NCBI GenBank assembly: GCA_002482765.1
Contig: DLGP01000066.1
Coordinates: 53,277 to 67,522, forward strand
Length of the DNA stretch: 14,246 bases
Source: Alphaproteobacteria bacterium UBA7691
GTDB taxonomy: Bacteria > Pseudomonadota > Alphaproteobacteria > Ferrovibrionales > Ferrovibrionaceae
Reading direction: 5' to 3'
Shown: positions 1-11,022 of the stretch, one piece after another
How the letters are laid out: every line of letters starts with the position of its first letter
Position numbering within the stretch: position 1 is the stretch's first letter
The notes under the pieces: generated by a model
The model's database searches: none
What the model was told of the DNA's origin: nothing
The model's input: the letters and a program-made list of their open reading frames with translations, nothing else
Translations under genes and position numbers: made by a program

Positions 1-1064
1 CGGGTTTTCCAGTCTGTGCCGGGCGGCAGTGTGGCCAGCGGGCCGCGCCAGCCACCGGCGCGGCGGTCATAGGCCACGAGGCCGTCGCGCAGCGCCTTTT
101 CACCGGCAGCTTGCAGGCCGGGGTCCATGGTGGCGCGAACCGACAGGCCGCCTTCATAAAGCCCCTTGTCGCCATAACGCTGGCTCAGCAGGCGGCGCAC
201 CTCTTCGGCAAACCAGTCGGCGCGCGCCAGTTCGGCTTCCGGGCGGTTCAGCGCTACCAGCGGGGTTTCGCGCGCCCGCTTGGCTTCCGCCAGGCTGATG
301 ACGCCATCTTCCAGCATGCGGTCGATCACATAATCGCGCCGCGCCCGGGCGCGGTCATTCTGCCGCACCGGATGATAGCTGCTCGGCGCCTTGGGCAGGC
401 CGGCCAGATAGGCGGCTTCGGCAACACTGAGGTCGTAGAGCGACTTGTCGAAATAGGTCAGCGCCGCCGCTGCCACGCCATAGGCACCGGCGCCGAGGTA
501 GATTTCGTTGAGATAGAGTTCAAGGATTTTATCCTTGGAGAAGGCGCGTTCGATGCGGAAGGCCAGGATTGCTTCCTTGGCCTTGCGGCTGAGCGACACT
601 TCATTGCCGAGCAGGAAGTTTTTTGCCACCTGCTGGGTGATGGTGGAGGCGCCGACCGGGCGGCGATTCTGTGCCACATTCAGGATATTCTGCACCACGG
701 CACGGGCGATGCCCACCGGGTCGATACCGGGATGCGAGTAGAAATTCTTGTCCTCGGCCGAGAGGAAAGCCTGGATCACGCTGTTGGGCATGGCCGCAAT
801 CGGCACAAATAGCCGGCGCTCGCGGGCAAATTCGGCAATCAACCGGCCATCGCCAGCATGCACCCGGGTGGTTACCGGCGGCTGGTAATTGGCCAATTGC
901 TGGTAATCCGGCAGGTCGCGGCCGTAATACCACAGGCCATACAGCCCGGCAGCAGCAGCGGCCAGGCAGCCGAGCAGGGTGAGAAACGTCAGGATCAGGA
1001 AATACCGTAGCAACCGCATATATCGGGGCATCCAGCCAAGCAGGACAGGAGAGGGCGCCGTCAT
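1..1064 (-). CDS. mrcA: Penicillin-binding protein 1A, N-terminal part (cut by window edge)
   Basis: Bifunctional class A PBP that polymerises lipid II into glycan strands (GT51) and crosslinks them; inner-membrane anchored, acting in the periplasm. I translated 354 residues before the left edge; the family is usually about 800, so the transpeptidase domain is outside the window. A short basic N-terminus is followed by a membrane anchor at about residues 20-46. GT51 motifs follow in order: AEDKNFYSH (catalytic Glu104), GASTITQQVAKNFLL (138-152), RKAKEAILAFRIER with the likely second Glu164, and KDKILELYLNEIYLG (177-191). The region after about residue 300 looks like the linker before the transpeptidase. 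The start at 1064 has no clear Shine-Dalgarno; in-frame ATGs at 1031 and 1019 are alternatives. It begins 30 bases after the amidase gene and is probably cotranscribed with it. The family call is secure; the 1A subtype comes from alphaproteobacterial synteny. Confidence 0.93.
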   Translation of the reverse strand, partial: MTAPSPVLLGWMPRYMRLLRYFLILTFLTLLGCLAAAAAGLYGLWYYGRDLPDYQQLANYQPPVTTRVHAGDGRLIAEFARERRLFVPIAAMPNSVIQAFLSAEDKNFYSHPGIDPVGIARAVVQNILNVAQNRRPVGASTITQQVAKNFLLGNEVSLSRKAKEAILAFRIERAFSKDKILELYLNEIYLGAGAYGVAAAALTYFDKSLYDLSVAEAAYLAGLPKAPSSYHPVRQNDRARARRDYVIDRMLEDGVISLAEAKRARETPLVALNRPEAELARADWFAEEVRRLLSQRYGDKGLYEGGLSVRATMDPGLQAAGEKALRDGLVAYDRRAGGWRGPLATLPPGTDWKT

Positions 1065-1094
1065 AGACCCGGCAGGGTCGGATGTACAGCCGGA

Positions 1095-2252
1095 TTATGG
1101 CGTGGATGCGGCGCCGAAGAAACGATCAATCGCCTCGGCCACCGCCTCAGCCAATTGATTGCGGCCGGTTTCCGAGAAAAGCACGGCTTCCTCGGCCGGA
1201 TTCGACAGATAGCCCAGTTCCAGCAGGGCCGAGGGGATGTCTGGCGCGCCCAGAACCCGGAAATTGGCAGCCCGCAGGCCATTGCGGCGCAGCGGCAGCT
1301 TCTGTTCCGCAAGCGCGCTGGTCAGCAGGCCGGCAAAGCGGCGTGATAGCCGGGCGGTGTCGCGGCTGGCCAGATCCAGCAGGATCGCCACCACATCATC
1401 CAGTTCAGCCTCGTTGCCGCCATCGGCAAGCTGGTCGGCACGGTTTTCGCGCAGCGCCAGCGCCTCGGCCTCGCGGTCGGTGGCATCTTCGGCGCGGGTA
1501 TAGACACTGGCGCCACGTGTGGCGCGGTCGGCAGCCAGGCTGTCGGCATGGATCGACAGGAACAGGTCGGCCTCACGCTTGCGGGCAAATTCCACCCGGT
1601 CGAGCAGTTTCACCGCCACGTCACGTTCGCGCGTCAGCACCACACGATAACGGCCGGTGGCGCGCAGTTTTTTCGCCAATGCCTGGGCCACGCCCAGGGT
1701 GAGGGCCTTTTCATAGCGCCCGGAGGCGCTGATGGCGCCCGGATCGTGGCCGCCATGGCCGGGATCAAGCACGATCAGCTTGCGATTGTCCCCCTTGGCC
1801 TGCCGCGTGGCTGCCGGCGCCACAGGCACCAGGGTAAGCGGCAGGACCACCGGGCTGGCAAAGGCGCTGACAAAGGCCGCCGGGTCGGCCGGCAGCAGGT
1901 CGATTACCAGCCGGTGCCGTTGCTCACCTTGGGGTGGCAGCAGGAAGGCGCGATCAACCACAGCGGTATCCAGCAGGGTCAGGCGCAGGCTGCCGCCGCT
2001 TGCCGGGCTGTCCAGCCGTTCAATCACCCCGGCGGCCAGGATTTGCGGGGCGCCGAGCGCCAGCACGGCATTTTCCAGGCGTAATTCCAGTTCCAGCCCG
2101 CCCGGGGCATTGCTCAAACTGGCAGCGAGTGGCCGGTCGGCTTCCAGCACCAGCCGGGTCAACCCGGCATTCAGCCCCAGGCTGATCCGGCCAATCTGGG
2201 CCGGCTGTGCCGCAGCGATGCTGGCGGGAAATAAAATTATCAATAGAATCAA
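1095..2252 (-). CDS. amiC: N-acetylmuramoyl-L-alanine amidase, AMIN + Amidase_3
   Basis: Exported zinc amidase that cleaves the bond between N-acetylmuramic acid and L-alanine, needed for septum splitting. The 385-residue frame starts with a hydrophobic signal-peptide core (LLIILFPASIAAA), then an AMIN domain (about 20-120) that would target peptidoglycan or the septum, a proline/alanine linker (about 120-155), and Amidase_3 (158-380). Zinc ligands are visible: His166 in DPGHGGHDPGA, Glu181 in GRYEKAL, His235 in SIHADS; catalytic Glu345 is in LLELGYLS. The acidic stretch at about 255-295 sits where AmiB/AmiC enzymes carry the autoinhibitory helix, so activation by an EnvC/NlpD/DipM-type LytM factor is likely (inference). 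The start used is TTG at 2252, with AGGA five bases upstream. That start lacks the usual basic signal-peptide n-region; see the finding on the ATG at 2281. First gene of the operon with the downstream PBP gene. Confidence 0.93.
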   Translation of the reverse strand: MILLIILFPASIAAAQPAQIGRISLGLNAGLTRLVLEADRPLAASLSNAPGGLELELRLENAVLALGAPQILAAGVIERLDSPASGGSLRLTLLDTAVVDRAFLLPPQGEQRHRLVIDLLPADPAAFVSAFASPVVLPLTLVPVAPAATRQAKGDNRKLIVLDPGHGGHDPGAISASGRYEKALTLGVAQALAKKLRATGRYRVVLTRERDVAVKLLDRVEFARKREADLFLSIHADSLAADRATRGASVYTRAEDATDREAEALALRENRADQLADGGNEAELDDVVAILLDLASRDTARLSRRFAGLLTSALAEQKLPLRRNGLRAANFRVLGAPDIPSALLELGYLSNPAEEAVLFSETGRNQLAEAVAEAIDRFFGAASTP

Positions 2253-2281
2253 TAATTTCCTGATAATAATCGATCCCCCAT

Positions 2282-2834
2282 GATGACCCTGGCAAGAAAG
2301 GTCTTGTCGCCCCGGCGATAATACGAGTAATTTCGCAATCGCGAATATCCGAGTCAGCTTTTGTCGTCCAGCCTCACTTTATAGACCGGAATGACAAAGC
2401 GGCGCGCGGATCGTGAGTGAAATCGCCTAAAATAGTGGCCTGCCCAAAGGAGCGGCGGCCCCAGGCGGAACAACCTCGGTCTCCGCGCTCAAGACAGTAC
2501 GGATCTGTATGAACCCTCGGAGCGGTCGCCGGTGTTTCCGGCGGCGGCACCAGCCGGCGGCAACGCCGGTACGCCGATTAGGTGGCGAGTGCTCGGGCCG
2601 GATTTGGCGCATTGTCTCACGACATACCGCCAGTTGGCCGGCTGGAGCACCCCGGATCGGTAACGCGGCTCCCGCCGCGCTCGCGGTTGGGCTTACAAGC
2701 CCGGCCCAAAGCAGGCGGAACCGCCGGTGCGCAGCCTACCCCCGGAATGCCGGATGGGAGGCTGGCTTCGAAAAGCAAAGGTGCCCCGCCGTCTGTTGTT
2801 CGCGCGGGCGGCGCCGCGCCGCAGGAATATGCCG
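2282..2834. promoter_or_regulatory. Divergent amidase/rne intergenic region
   Basis: About 550 bases without a credible protein gene. The left part (2282-2440) is relatively AT-rich and should hold both promoters. On the minus strand TATTAT (2323-2318) is a fair -10 for the amidase gene, but I see no good -35. On the plus strand TATAGA (2380-2385) and TAAAAT (2428-2433) are -10-like, again without a convincing -35. A small dyad, TTCGC-AATC-GCGAA (2332-2345), lies just upstream of the TATTAT box. The right part (about 2440-2834) is GC-rich and full of hairpins and is read as the rne leader, listed separately. Short ORFs in this part lack family features and overlap the hairpins. Confidence 0.6.
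2440..2834 (+). promoter_or_regulatory. Long hairpin-rich 5' leader of rne
   Basis: Up to about 400 bases of probable untranslated RNA before the RNase E start. Perfect hairpins can be read directly: GCCGG-TGTTT-CCGGC (2528-2542); CCGGCG-GCAA-CGCCGG (2554-2569, GNRA loop); CGCGGC-TCCC-GCCGCG (2664-2679); GGGCT-TACA-AGCCC (2689-2702); GGCG-GAAC-CGCC (2714-2725); CCGG-AATG-CCGG (2742-2753). A weaker ACAG/CTGT hairpin lies near 2490-2515. In E. coli RNase E controls its own level by cleaving the rne 5' UTR; a similar role here is inference. I do not recognise a named RNA family. The transcription start is not determined, so the left border is approximate. Confidence 0.5.
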
Positions 2835-6071
<3,237 letters not shown>

Positions 6072-6100
6072 GCGGCATTCCTGAAAGCGGATTGATACAG

Positions 6101-6130
6101 AGGGCGCGATGCAAATCGCGCCCTTTTGTT
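6101..6130 (+). terminator. Intrinsic terminator of rne
   Basis: A perfect 10-bp stem, AGGGCGCGAT (6101-6110) with ATCGCGCCCT (6115-6124), is closed by a GCAA tetraloop and followed by TTTTGTT. It lies 30 bases after the rne stop. On the other strand the same hairpin lacks a T tract, so it is mainly a plus-strand terminator, though it may also slow transcription leaving the convergent permease gene. Confidence 0.9.
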
Positions 6131-6136
6131 ATGCAG

Positions 6137-6856
6137 TTAAAAAGCGTGGCTCAGCATGAACAGGCCGGCGCCTAGCATCACGCCATCCATTAGGCGGCTG
6201 AACCAGGCCGGATCGAGTTGCAGCACAAAGCGTTTGCCGAGGAAGCTGCCGGCCATCACGGCAGAACCGGTGATCAGGCCTTGCAGCAGGATTTCGCCGG
6301 GCAGGGCGCCGAATTGCTGAAACACCGCAGCTTTGGCCAGATAAATGCCAAGCGAGCCGGCAGCTTCGGTGGCCAGGAAGGCGCCTTTCACCAGGCCGAG
6401 TGACAGGAAGACCGGCACACTGATCGGCCCGGTGGAGACCACGATGCCGGTGAGATAGCCGATACCGGCACCGACCAGCGCTAATTGCCAGAGCGACAGC
6501 TTGAAGCCGCGCCGCGCCAGCCAATGCCGGGCCGGCACCATCAGCACAAAGAACAGGCCCAGCGCGATATCCACCAGCCGGGTCGGCAATATCAGCAGGG
6601 TGCGGGCGCCAAGGGCTGCGGCAGGGGCGCCGGTGATGGTATAGGCGGCACAGGCGCGCCAGTCGATTTCGCGCCACCACAATATGATCCGCGACAGGTT
6701 GGCCATCAGTGCCGAGATTGCCATGATCGGCACGGCAGCCAGCGGGCCGAACTGGTAGACCAGCACCGGCATCAGCATGATGGATGAGCCAAAACCGACC
6801 ACGCCGCTGAGTGCGCCGGCCATCAGGCCGACGACCAGCACGAAGGCATAGCCCAT
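6137..6856 (-). CDS. TauE/SafE (TSUP) family membrane permease
   Basis: Predicted inner-membrane exporter or importer of the TSUP/DUF81 family; characterised members move sulfite, sulfoacetate or other organic sulfur anions, but the substrate cannot be read here. The 239 residues match the family length and are almost entirely hydrophobic, with about seven to eight membrane spans. The family's two internal repeats are recognisable: each starts with a glycine-rich first helix, GALSGVVGFGSSIMLMPVL near the N-terminus and GIGYLTGIVVSTGPISVPVF in the second half. The ATG at 6856 lies five bases beyond the stop of the upstream RAM-domain gene and has no strong ribosome-binding site of its own, so translational coupling is likely. 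It is the last gene of the helicase operon and converges on rne across the terminator at 6101. Confidence 0.88.
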   Translation of the reverse strand: MGYAFVLVVGLMAGALSGVVGFGSSIMLMPVLVYQFGPLAAVPIMAISALMANLSRIILWWREIDWRACAAYTITGAPAAALGARTLLILPTRLVDIALGLFFVLMVPARHWLARRGFKLSLWQLALVGAGIGYLTGIVVSTGPISVPVFLSLGLVKGAFLATEAAGSLGIYLAKAAVFQQFGALPGEILLQGLITGSAVMAGSFLGKRFVLQLDPAWFSRLMDGVMLGAGLFMLSHAF

Positions 6857-6861
6857 GGCTT

Positions 6862-7104
6862 TTAGCTGAAGGCCTTGAAGGTGATGATGGTGAAGGTGTC
6901 CTTCACGCGCGGGATGGTTTGCAGCTTATTGACCACAAAATGCCCGATATCGGTGCCATCGGGCAGGTAGCATTTCATCATCAGGTCATATTGGCCCGAT
7001 ACGGAATGCACTTCGGAAACCTGTTCGATCTGCTCCACGGCCTGGGCCGCCACGTCATAGGCGTGGCCGAGGTCGCATTTCACCATCACGAAGATCGTTT
7101 GCAT
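6862..7104 (-). CDS. Stand-alone Lrp/AsnC ligand-binding (RAM) domain protein
   Basis: An 80-residue protein consisting only of the C-terminal RAM domain of Lrp/AsnC regulators, without the DNA-binding helix-turn-helix. The pattern VMVKCDLGHAYDVAAQAV, then EVHSVSGQYDLMMKCYLPD and a final strand ITFKAF fits the beta-alpha-beta-beta-alpha-beta fold, including the SGxYD segment typical of RAM domains. Such stand-alone domains form ring oligomers and bind amino acids or modulate full-length Lrp proteins; the ligand here is unknown. The start is well placed, with GGAG six bases before the ATG. It begins 30 bases after the helicase stop and ends five bases before the permease start, so it is in the middle of a three-gene operon. 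Confidence 0.9.
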   Translation of the reverse strand: MQTIFVMVKCDLGHAYDVAAQAVEQIEQVSEVHSVSGQYDLMMKCYLPDGTDIGHFVVNKLQTIPRVKDTFTIITFKAFS

Positions 7105-7134
7105 GATCGGCTCCGTTACTGCCTGACGCGCAAG

Positions 7135-8763
7135 TTATCCGCGCTGCGCCTTGCGCACAGGGCGGCGCATGAAGTCTGGCACATGGTCGCCCATGCCCAC
7201 CACCGGCGGATCGCGGTCCTCGCGATTATCGCGCCGCCGACCCTCCTGCGCCTTTGTCTCTGGCTGGGGCCTGGTTTCGCGCTGCGGCTTGGCCTCACGC
7301 GGTGGCCTGGAATCCGGCTGCTTGCTGTCCTGCGGCCTGGCCTCGCGCGGCTTCGGTTCACGGGCCTTATGCTCGCGCGGCTTGCGGCTGCGCGGGGCGC
7401 GCTCCGGCGCGGCTTCGCTCGGCGTCGTTTCGGTTATCTGGGCCGGGCTGGCCTCGGCCAGCGGCGCATCAACCGGCTCGGTGCGGGCCGCTTCCGGCGC
7501 GCGATCACGATTGCTGTCGCGTCCGCGCTCGCGGCTGCCACTGCGGCCCCGCTCGCGATTGCCGCTGCGGCCGCGGTCGCGACGACCGCCACGCTCTTCG
7601 CGTTCGCCGCCGGCACCGCTATCCTCGGGATGCTCGCCAGGGCCGAAGCCGGGCAGTTCCACCACCGGGATTTCGCGGTTGATCAACTGGGTGATGGCGC
7701 GGACATATTTTGCGTCATCCTCGGTCGCCATGGTGAAGGCGCGGCCTTCCATGCCGGCGCGACCGGTGCGGCCGATGCGGTGGACATAATCCTCCGGATG
7801 GGTCGGCACATCGAAATTGAACACATGGGTCAGGCCCTGAACATCCAGGCCGCGCGCCGCAACGTCAGAGGCGACCAGAATGGCGATTTCGTTGCGCTTG
7901 AACTTTTCCAGCGTGGCGGTGCGGGTGCCCTGGTCCATATCGCCATGCAGCGGCTGGGCGTCAAAGCCATGCCGGATCAGCGATTTTGCCAGGATGTCCA
8001 CATCGCGCTTGCGATTGCAGAAGATGATGGCGTTCTTCACGCCTTCATTGCGGATCAGGGTGCGCAGCGCTTCGCGCTTCATGCGGGTGCTGACATAGAT
8101 CAGCCCCTGCGTCACGGTTTCGGCGGTGGTGGATTGCCGCGCCACCGCAATTTCCTTGGGATTGTTCAGGAAATTGTTGGCCAGCTTGCGCATTTCCGGC
8201 GGCATCGTGGCCGAGAAGAACAGGGTCTGGCGCAGCACCGGCAGTTTGGAGCCGATCTTCTCCACATCGGGCATGAAGCCCATATCGAGCATGCGGTCCG
8301 CTTCGTCGATGACAAACACCTGCACGCCGGTGAGCATCACCTTGCCGCGCTCAAAATGGTCAAGCAGGCGGCCCGGGGTGGCGATCAGCACATCAACGCC
8401 GCGATCCAGCAGCTTTTCCTGCTCGGTGTAGTTCACGCCGCCAATCAGCAGCGCCATCGAGAGATTGGAATGTTTGCCGTAAGTGACAAAGCTATGCGCC
8501 ACCTGATCGGCCAGTTCGCGGGTCGGCTCCAGGATCAGGGCGCGCGGCATACGGGCGCGCACCCGGCCGCCGGCCAGAATATCGATCAGCGGCAAGGTGA
8601 AACCGGCGGTCTTGCCGGTGCCGGTCTGCGCTGTACCCAGCACGTCCCGGCCGGTCAAAACGATCGGGATGGCCTGGGCCTGAATCGGGGTCGGCTGCAC
8701 GTAACCGGCATCGGCAACGGCTTTCAGTACCGGCTCGCTTAAGCCTAGACTAGTAAAATCCAT
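7135..8763 (-). CDS. DEAD-box ATP-dependent RNA helicase, RhlE-like
   Basis: ATP-dependent RNA unwinding enzyme, expected in ribosome assembly or RNA decay. The 542 residues start at MDFTSLGL; the open frame extends 14 codons upstream, but family proteins begin here. Motifs in order: Q motif with Gln28 (PTPIQ), motif I AQTGTGKT (45-52), Ia PTRELADQ (80-87), Ib TPGRLLD (129-135), II DEAD (153-156), III SAT (184-186), IV IIFCNR (246-251), V ASDVAARGLD (298-307), VI HRIGRTGR (328-335). All catalytic residues are intact. After about residue 375 comes a disordered tail of some 165 residues, first RGRSGNRERGRSGSRERGRD-like repeats, then Pro/Lys/Arg/Glu-rich sequence, closing with VVGMGDHVPDFMRRPV, which looks like a short conserved terminal motif. 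First gene of the operon with the RAM protein and permease. RhlE is preferred over other subfamilies by the core motifs and tail; a close relative is possible. Confidence 0.93.
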   Translation of the reverse strand: MDFTSLGLSEPVLKAVADAGYVQPTPIQAQAIPIVLTGRDVLGTAQTGTGKTAGFTLPLIDILAGGRVRARMPRALILEPTRELADQVAHSFVTYGKHSNLSMALLIGGVNYTEQEKLLDRGVDVLIATPGRLLDHFERGKVMLTGVQVFVIDEADRMLDMGFMPDVEKIGSKLPVLRQTLFFSATMPPEMRKLANNFLNNPKEIAVARQSTTAETVTQGLIYVSTRMKREALRTLIRNEGVKNAIIFCNRKRDVDILAKSLIRHGFDAQPLHGDMDQGTRTATLEKFKRNEIAILVASDVAARGLDVQGLTHVFNFDVPTHPEDYVHRIGRTGRAGMEGRAFTMATEDDAKYVRAITQLINREIPVVELPGFGPGEHPEDSGAGGEREERGGRRDRGRSGNRERGRSGSRERGRDSNRDRAPEAARTEPVDAPLAEASPAQITETTPSEAAPERAPRSRKPREHKAREPKPREARPQDSKQPDSRPPREAKPQRETRPQPETKAQEGRRRDNREDRDPPVVGMGDHVPDFMRRPVRKAQRG

Positions 8764-8974
8764 GGATTTCCGCGTGTTTAGGGGGGCGGCGGGCAGGCCC
8801 AACATTTGGACTGGCTCTGCCGCGCCCGGACAAGACCATAGTGAGGCTCATGAGTCAATCCCTGTGCAAGGCGCTGGAAACAGCAAAATCAATCGTTTAG
8901 TTTGGAGAACCGGCGATTTCGATCAACCGCCGCACGGTGGTGGCGCCAGTAGCAGAAGTGGGTGTGGAGGAATT
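8764..8974. promoter_or_regulatory. Divergent promoter region, helicase / amidohydrolase
   Basis: A 211-base gap between two divergently transcribed operons, so it should contain both promoters. On the minus strand a TTGACT box (near 8853-8858) resembles a -35, but the hexamer 17 bases downstream (TCTTGT) is a poor -10. I see no good plus-strand pair. No strong hairpin or clear dyad stands out. The plus-strand frame is open across the region but has no credible start before 8975. Confidence 0.45.
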
Positions 8975-10147
8975 ATGAAGCTGATTGATGAGATCGTCGC
9001 CAACAAGGCGCAATTGACCGCGTGGCGGCGCGATCTGCACGCACATCCGGAAACGGCCTTCGAGGAGCACCGCACGGCGCAGTTTGTGGCCGAGAAGCTG
9101 GAAAGTTTTGGCATCCCGGTGCATCGCGGCCTGGCCAAGACCGGCGTGGTCGGCACGCTCAAGGCCGGCACCGGCAATCGCGCCATCGGCCTGCGCGCCG
9201 ATATGGACGCGCTTGATCTGCATGAACTGAATGGCTTTGCGCATAAATCCAAGCATGAAGGCAAGATGCATGGTTGCGGCCATGATGGCCACACCACCAT
9301 GCTGCTGGGCGCGGCGCAGTATCTGGCGCAGTCGCGCAACTTTGACGGCATCGTGCATTTCATCTTCCAGCCGGCCGAGGAAAATCTGGCCGGCGGCAAG
9401 GTGATGGTGGATGAGGGCCTGTTCCGTCTGTTCCCCTGCGAGGCGGTGTTTGGCATGCACAATATGCCAGGCTACGATATTGGCAGTTTCGGTGTGAAAG
9501 CCGGCCCGATGATGGCCTCTGCCGACATGTTCTGGATCAAGATTCGCGGCAAGGGCGCGCATGGCGCCTATCCGCATCAGGGCATCGATCCGGTGGCGAT
9601 TGGCGCCGAGATTGTGCTGGCGGCGCAGCATATCGTTGGCCGTAATGTCAATCCGCAGCAGCCGGCGGTGGTCAGCATCTGCCAGTTCAGCGCCGGCCAC
9701 ACCACCAATGTGATCCCGGAAGATGCCATGCTGGCCGGCACTGCGCGCGCCTTCTCGCCCGAAGTGCAGGACCTGATCGAAAGCCGCCTGCGCCAGATTG
9801 TTACCGGCATCGCCGCCAGCCATGGCGCGGTGGCCGAATTGGATTATCAGCGGCGCTATCCGCCCACCATCAACACGGTTGACGAGACCGAGCTGGCGGC
9901 GCGTGCCGCTGCCGACATTGTTGGCGAGGCCAATGTGCTGCGCAATATCGTGCCTAGCATGGGCGCCGAGGATTTTGCCTGGATGCTGCGCGAGAAGCCG
10001 GGTTCCTATGTTTGGATCGGCAATGGCGCCGGCGAGGGCAGCTGCATGATCCACAACCCGCATTACGATTTCAACGACGAAGCCATCACCATCGGCGCCA
10101 GCTATTGGGCGCGGCTGGCCGAAATGGCGCTGCCGGTTGGCGGCTGA
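8975..10147 (+). CDS. M20 (M20D) amidohydrolase, hippurate/N-acyl-amino-acid hydrolase type
   Basis: Cytoplasmic dinuclear-metal hydrolase that removes acyl groups from N-acylated amino acids or related amides; the exact substrate is not determined. The start at 8975 follows a clear GGAGG (8966-8970) and yields 390 residues, the usual size. Metal-site features: HGCGHDGH (99-106, with Cys101 and His103 as expected ligands), FQPAEE with Glu135/136 (131-136), His162 in MHNMP, and C-terminal His360 in MIHNPHYDFND. The GHTTNVIPEDA block belongs to the dimerisation (lid) domain, and SMGAEDFAWML is the conserved segment near the end. First of three closely spaced plus-strand hydrolase genes; the next starts 29 bases after its stop. 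Indole-acetyl-amino acid, hippurate and N-acetyl-diaminopimelate hydrolases share this signature. Confidence 0.93.
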   Translation: MKLIDEIVANKAQLTAWRRDLHAHPETAFEEHRTAQFVAEKLESFGIPVHRGLAKTGVVGTLKAGTGNRAIGLRADMDALDLHELNGFAHKSKHEGKMHGCGHDGHTTMLLGAAQYLAQSRNFDGIVHFIFQPAEENLAGGKVMVDEGLFRLFPCEAVFGMHNMPGYDIGSFGVKAGPMMASADMFWIKIRGKGAHGAYPHQGIDPVAIGAEIVLAAQHIVGRNVNPQQPAVVSICQFSAGHTTNVIPEDAMLAGTARAFSPEVQDLIESRLRQIVTGIAASHGAVAELDYQRRYPPTINTVDETELAARAAADIVGEANVLRNIVPSMGAEDFAWMLREKPGSYVWIGNGAGEGSCMIHNPHYDFNDEAITIGASYWARLAEMALPVGG

Positions 10148-10176
10148 AGCTTGGGCATGAGCGGAAAGGCTGCGGT

Positions 10177-11001
10177 ATGGGCTTCAAGGTAAAATTCTGG
10201 GGGGTGCGTGGCAGCATCGCCACACCATCGCCCAGGCATATCGCCTTCGGCGGCAACACCTCCTGCGTGGAGGTGAAGCTTGGCGGTCGCACGCTGATCC
10301 TGGATGCCGGCACCGGCATCCGCAATCTGGGCCATTGGATGCTTAAGCGCGGCGAGGAGAATGCCGATCTGCTGCTCTCGCACACCCATTGGGACCATAT
10401 CAACGGCTTTCCGTTTTTCTCGCCGGCCTTTCGCAAAAGCTGCCATTTCACCATCCGAGCCGGCCATGTTGCCGATCGGGGTGGCATTGAGCAGGTTTTC
10501 CGCTCGCAGATGGCCGAGCCGTTTTTCCCGGTGCCGCTGGAAAAGATGGGGGCGCAATTTGTGTTCCAGGATTTCCGCGCCGGTGACCGCTTCACCCTGG
10601 GCGACGGCATCACGGTGCGCACCAAGCCGCTGAATCATCCCGATGGCGCCACCGGCTATCGCATCGAATATGGCGGCAAGGCGATGTGCTATGTCACCGA
10701 TACCGAGCATACCCCCGGCAAGCCGGACCAGAATGTGCTCGACCTGATCGCCGATGCCGATCTGGTGATTTATGACAGCACCTATACCGATCGCGAATAT
10801 GAAAGCCATGTCGGCTGGGGTCATTCCACCTGGCAGGAAGGGGTGCGGCTCTGCCTGGCGGCCGGCGTGAAGCAACTGGCGATTTTCCATCACGATCCGG
10901 ATCATGAAGACCCGTTCATGGAGCGGCTGGAAGCCGATGCGCGCCAGATGTGGACCGGTGCCATCGTGGCGCGCGAGAATATGCGGATTAACCTGCTGTA
11001 A
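10177..11001 (+). CDS. MBL-fold metallo-hydrolase
   Basis: Metallo-beta-lactamase-fold hydrolase of 274 residues. The start MGFKVKFWGVRGSIATP is the typical N-terminus of this subfamily, and AAAGG (10165-10169) lies seven bases upstream; the frame remains open further upstream inside the previous gene. Metal-binding features are HTHWDH (69-74), the expected HxHxDH motif, then His154 in LNHPDG, Asp175 in YVTDTEH, and His239 in FHHDPDH. This arrangement resembles phosphoribosyl cyclic phosphodiesterase (PhnP-like) and RNase Z-like branches of the superfamily, sometimes seen fused to signalling domains, but the substrate cannot be assigned. It lies between the M20 amidohydrolase and the histidine phosphatase genes with gaps of 29 and 21 bases, so probably in one transcript. 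Confidence 0.9.
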   Translation: MGFKVKFWGVRGSIATPSPRHIAFGGNTSCVEVKLGGRTLILDAGTGIRNLGHWMLKRGEENADLLLSHTHWDHINGFPFFSPAFRKSCHFTIRAGHVADRGGIEQVFRSQMAEPFFPVPLEKMGAQFVFQDFRAGDRFTLGDGITVRTKPLNHPDGATGYRIEYGGKAMCYVTDTEHTPGKPDQNVLDLIADADLVIYDSTYTDREYESHVGWGHSTWQEGVRLCLAAGVKQLAIFHHDPDHEDPFMERLEADARQMWTGAIVARENMRINLL

Positions 11002-11022
11002 AACCAAGCCGAGGCCGAAGCC

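Noticed and set aside
111..812. A 233-codon plus-strand frame opposite the PBP gene
   Set aside because: The minus strand carries all GT51 motifs; this frame is a shadow.
2727..2834. Upstream GTG start adding 36 residues to RNase E
   Set aside because: The extra residues are Arg/Pro-rich, absent from the usual family start, and lie over leader hairpins; 2835 has a well-spaced AGGA and the typical MLIDA N-terminus.
6811..8742. A 643-codon plus-strand frame opposite the helicase, RAM protein and permease start
   Set aside because: It overlaps three genes with clear motifs on the other strand, and its sequence is the shadow of their codon bias.
8897..10063. A 388-codon minus-strand frame opposite the M20 amidohydrolase
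   Set aside because: No domain or ribosome-binding site; the opposite strand has a complete M20 metal site and a GGAGG before its start.
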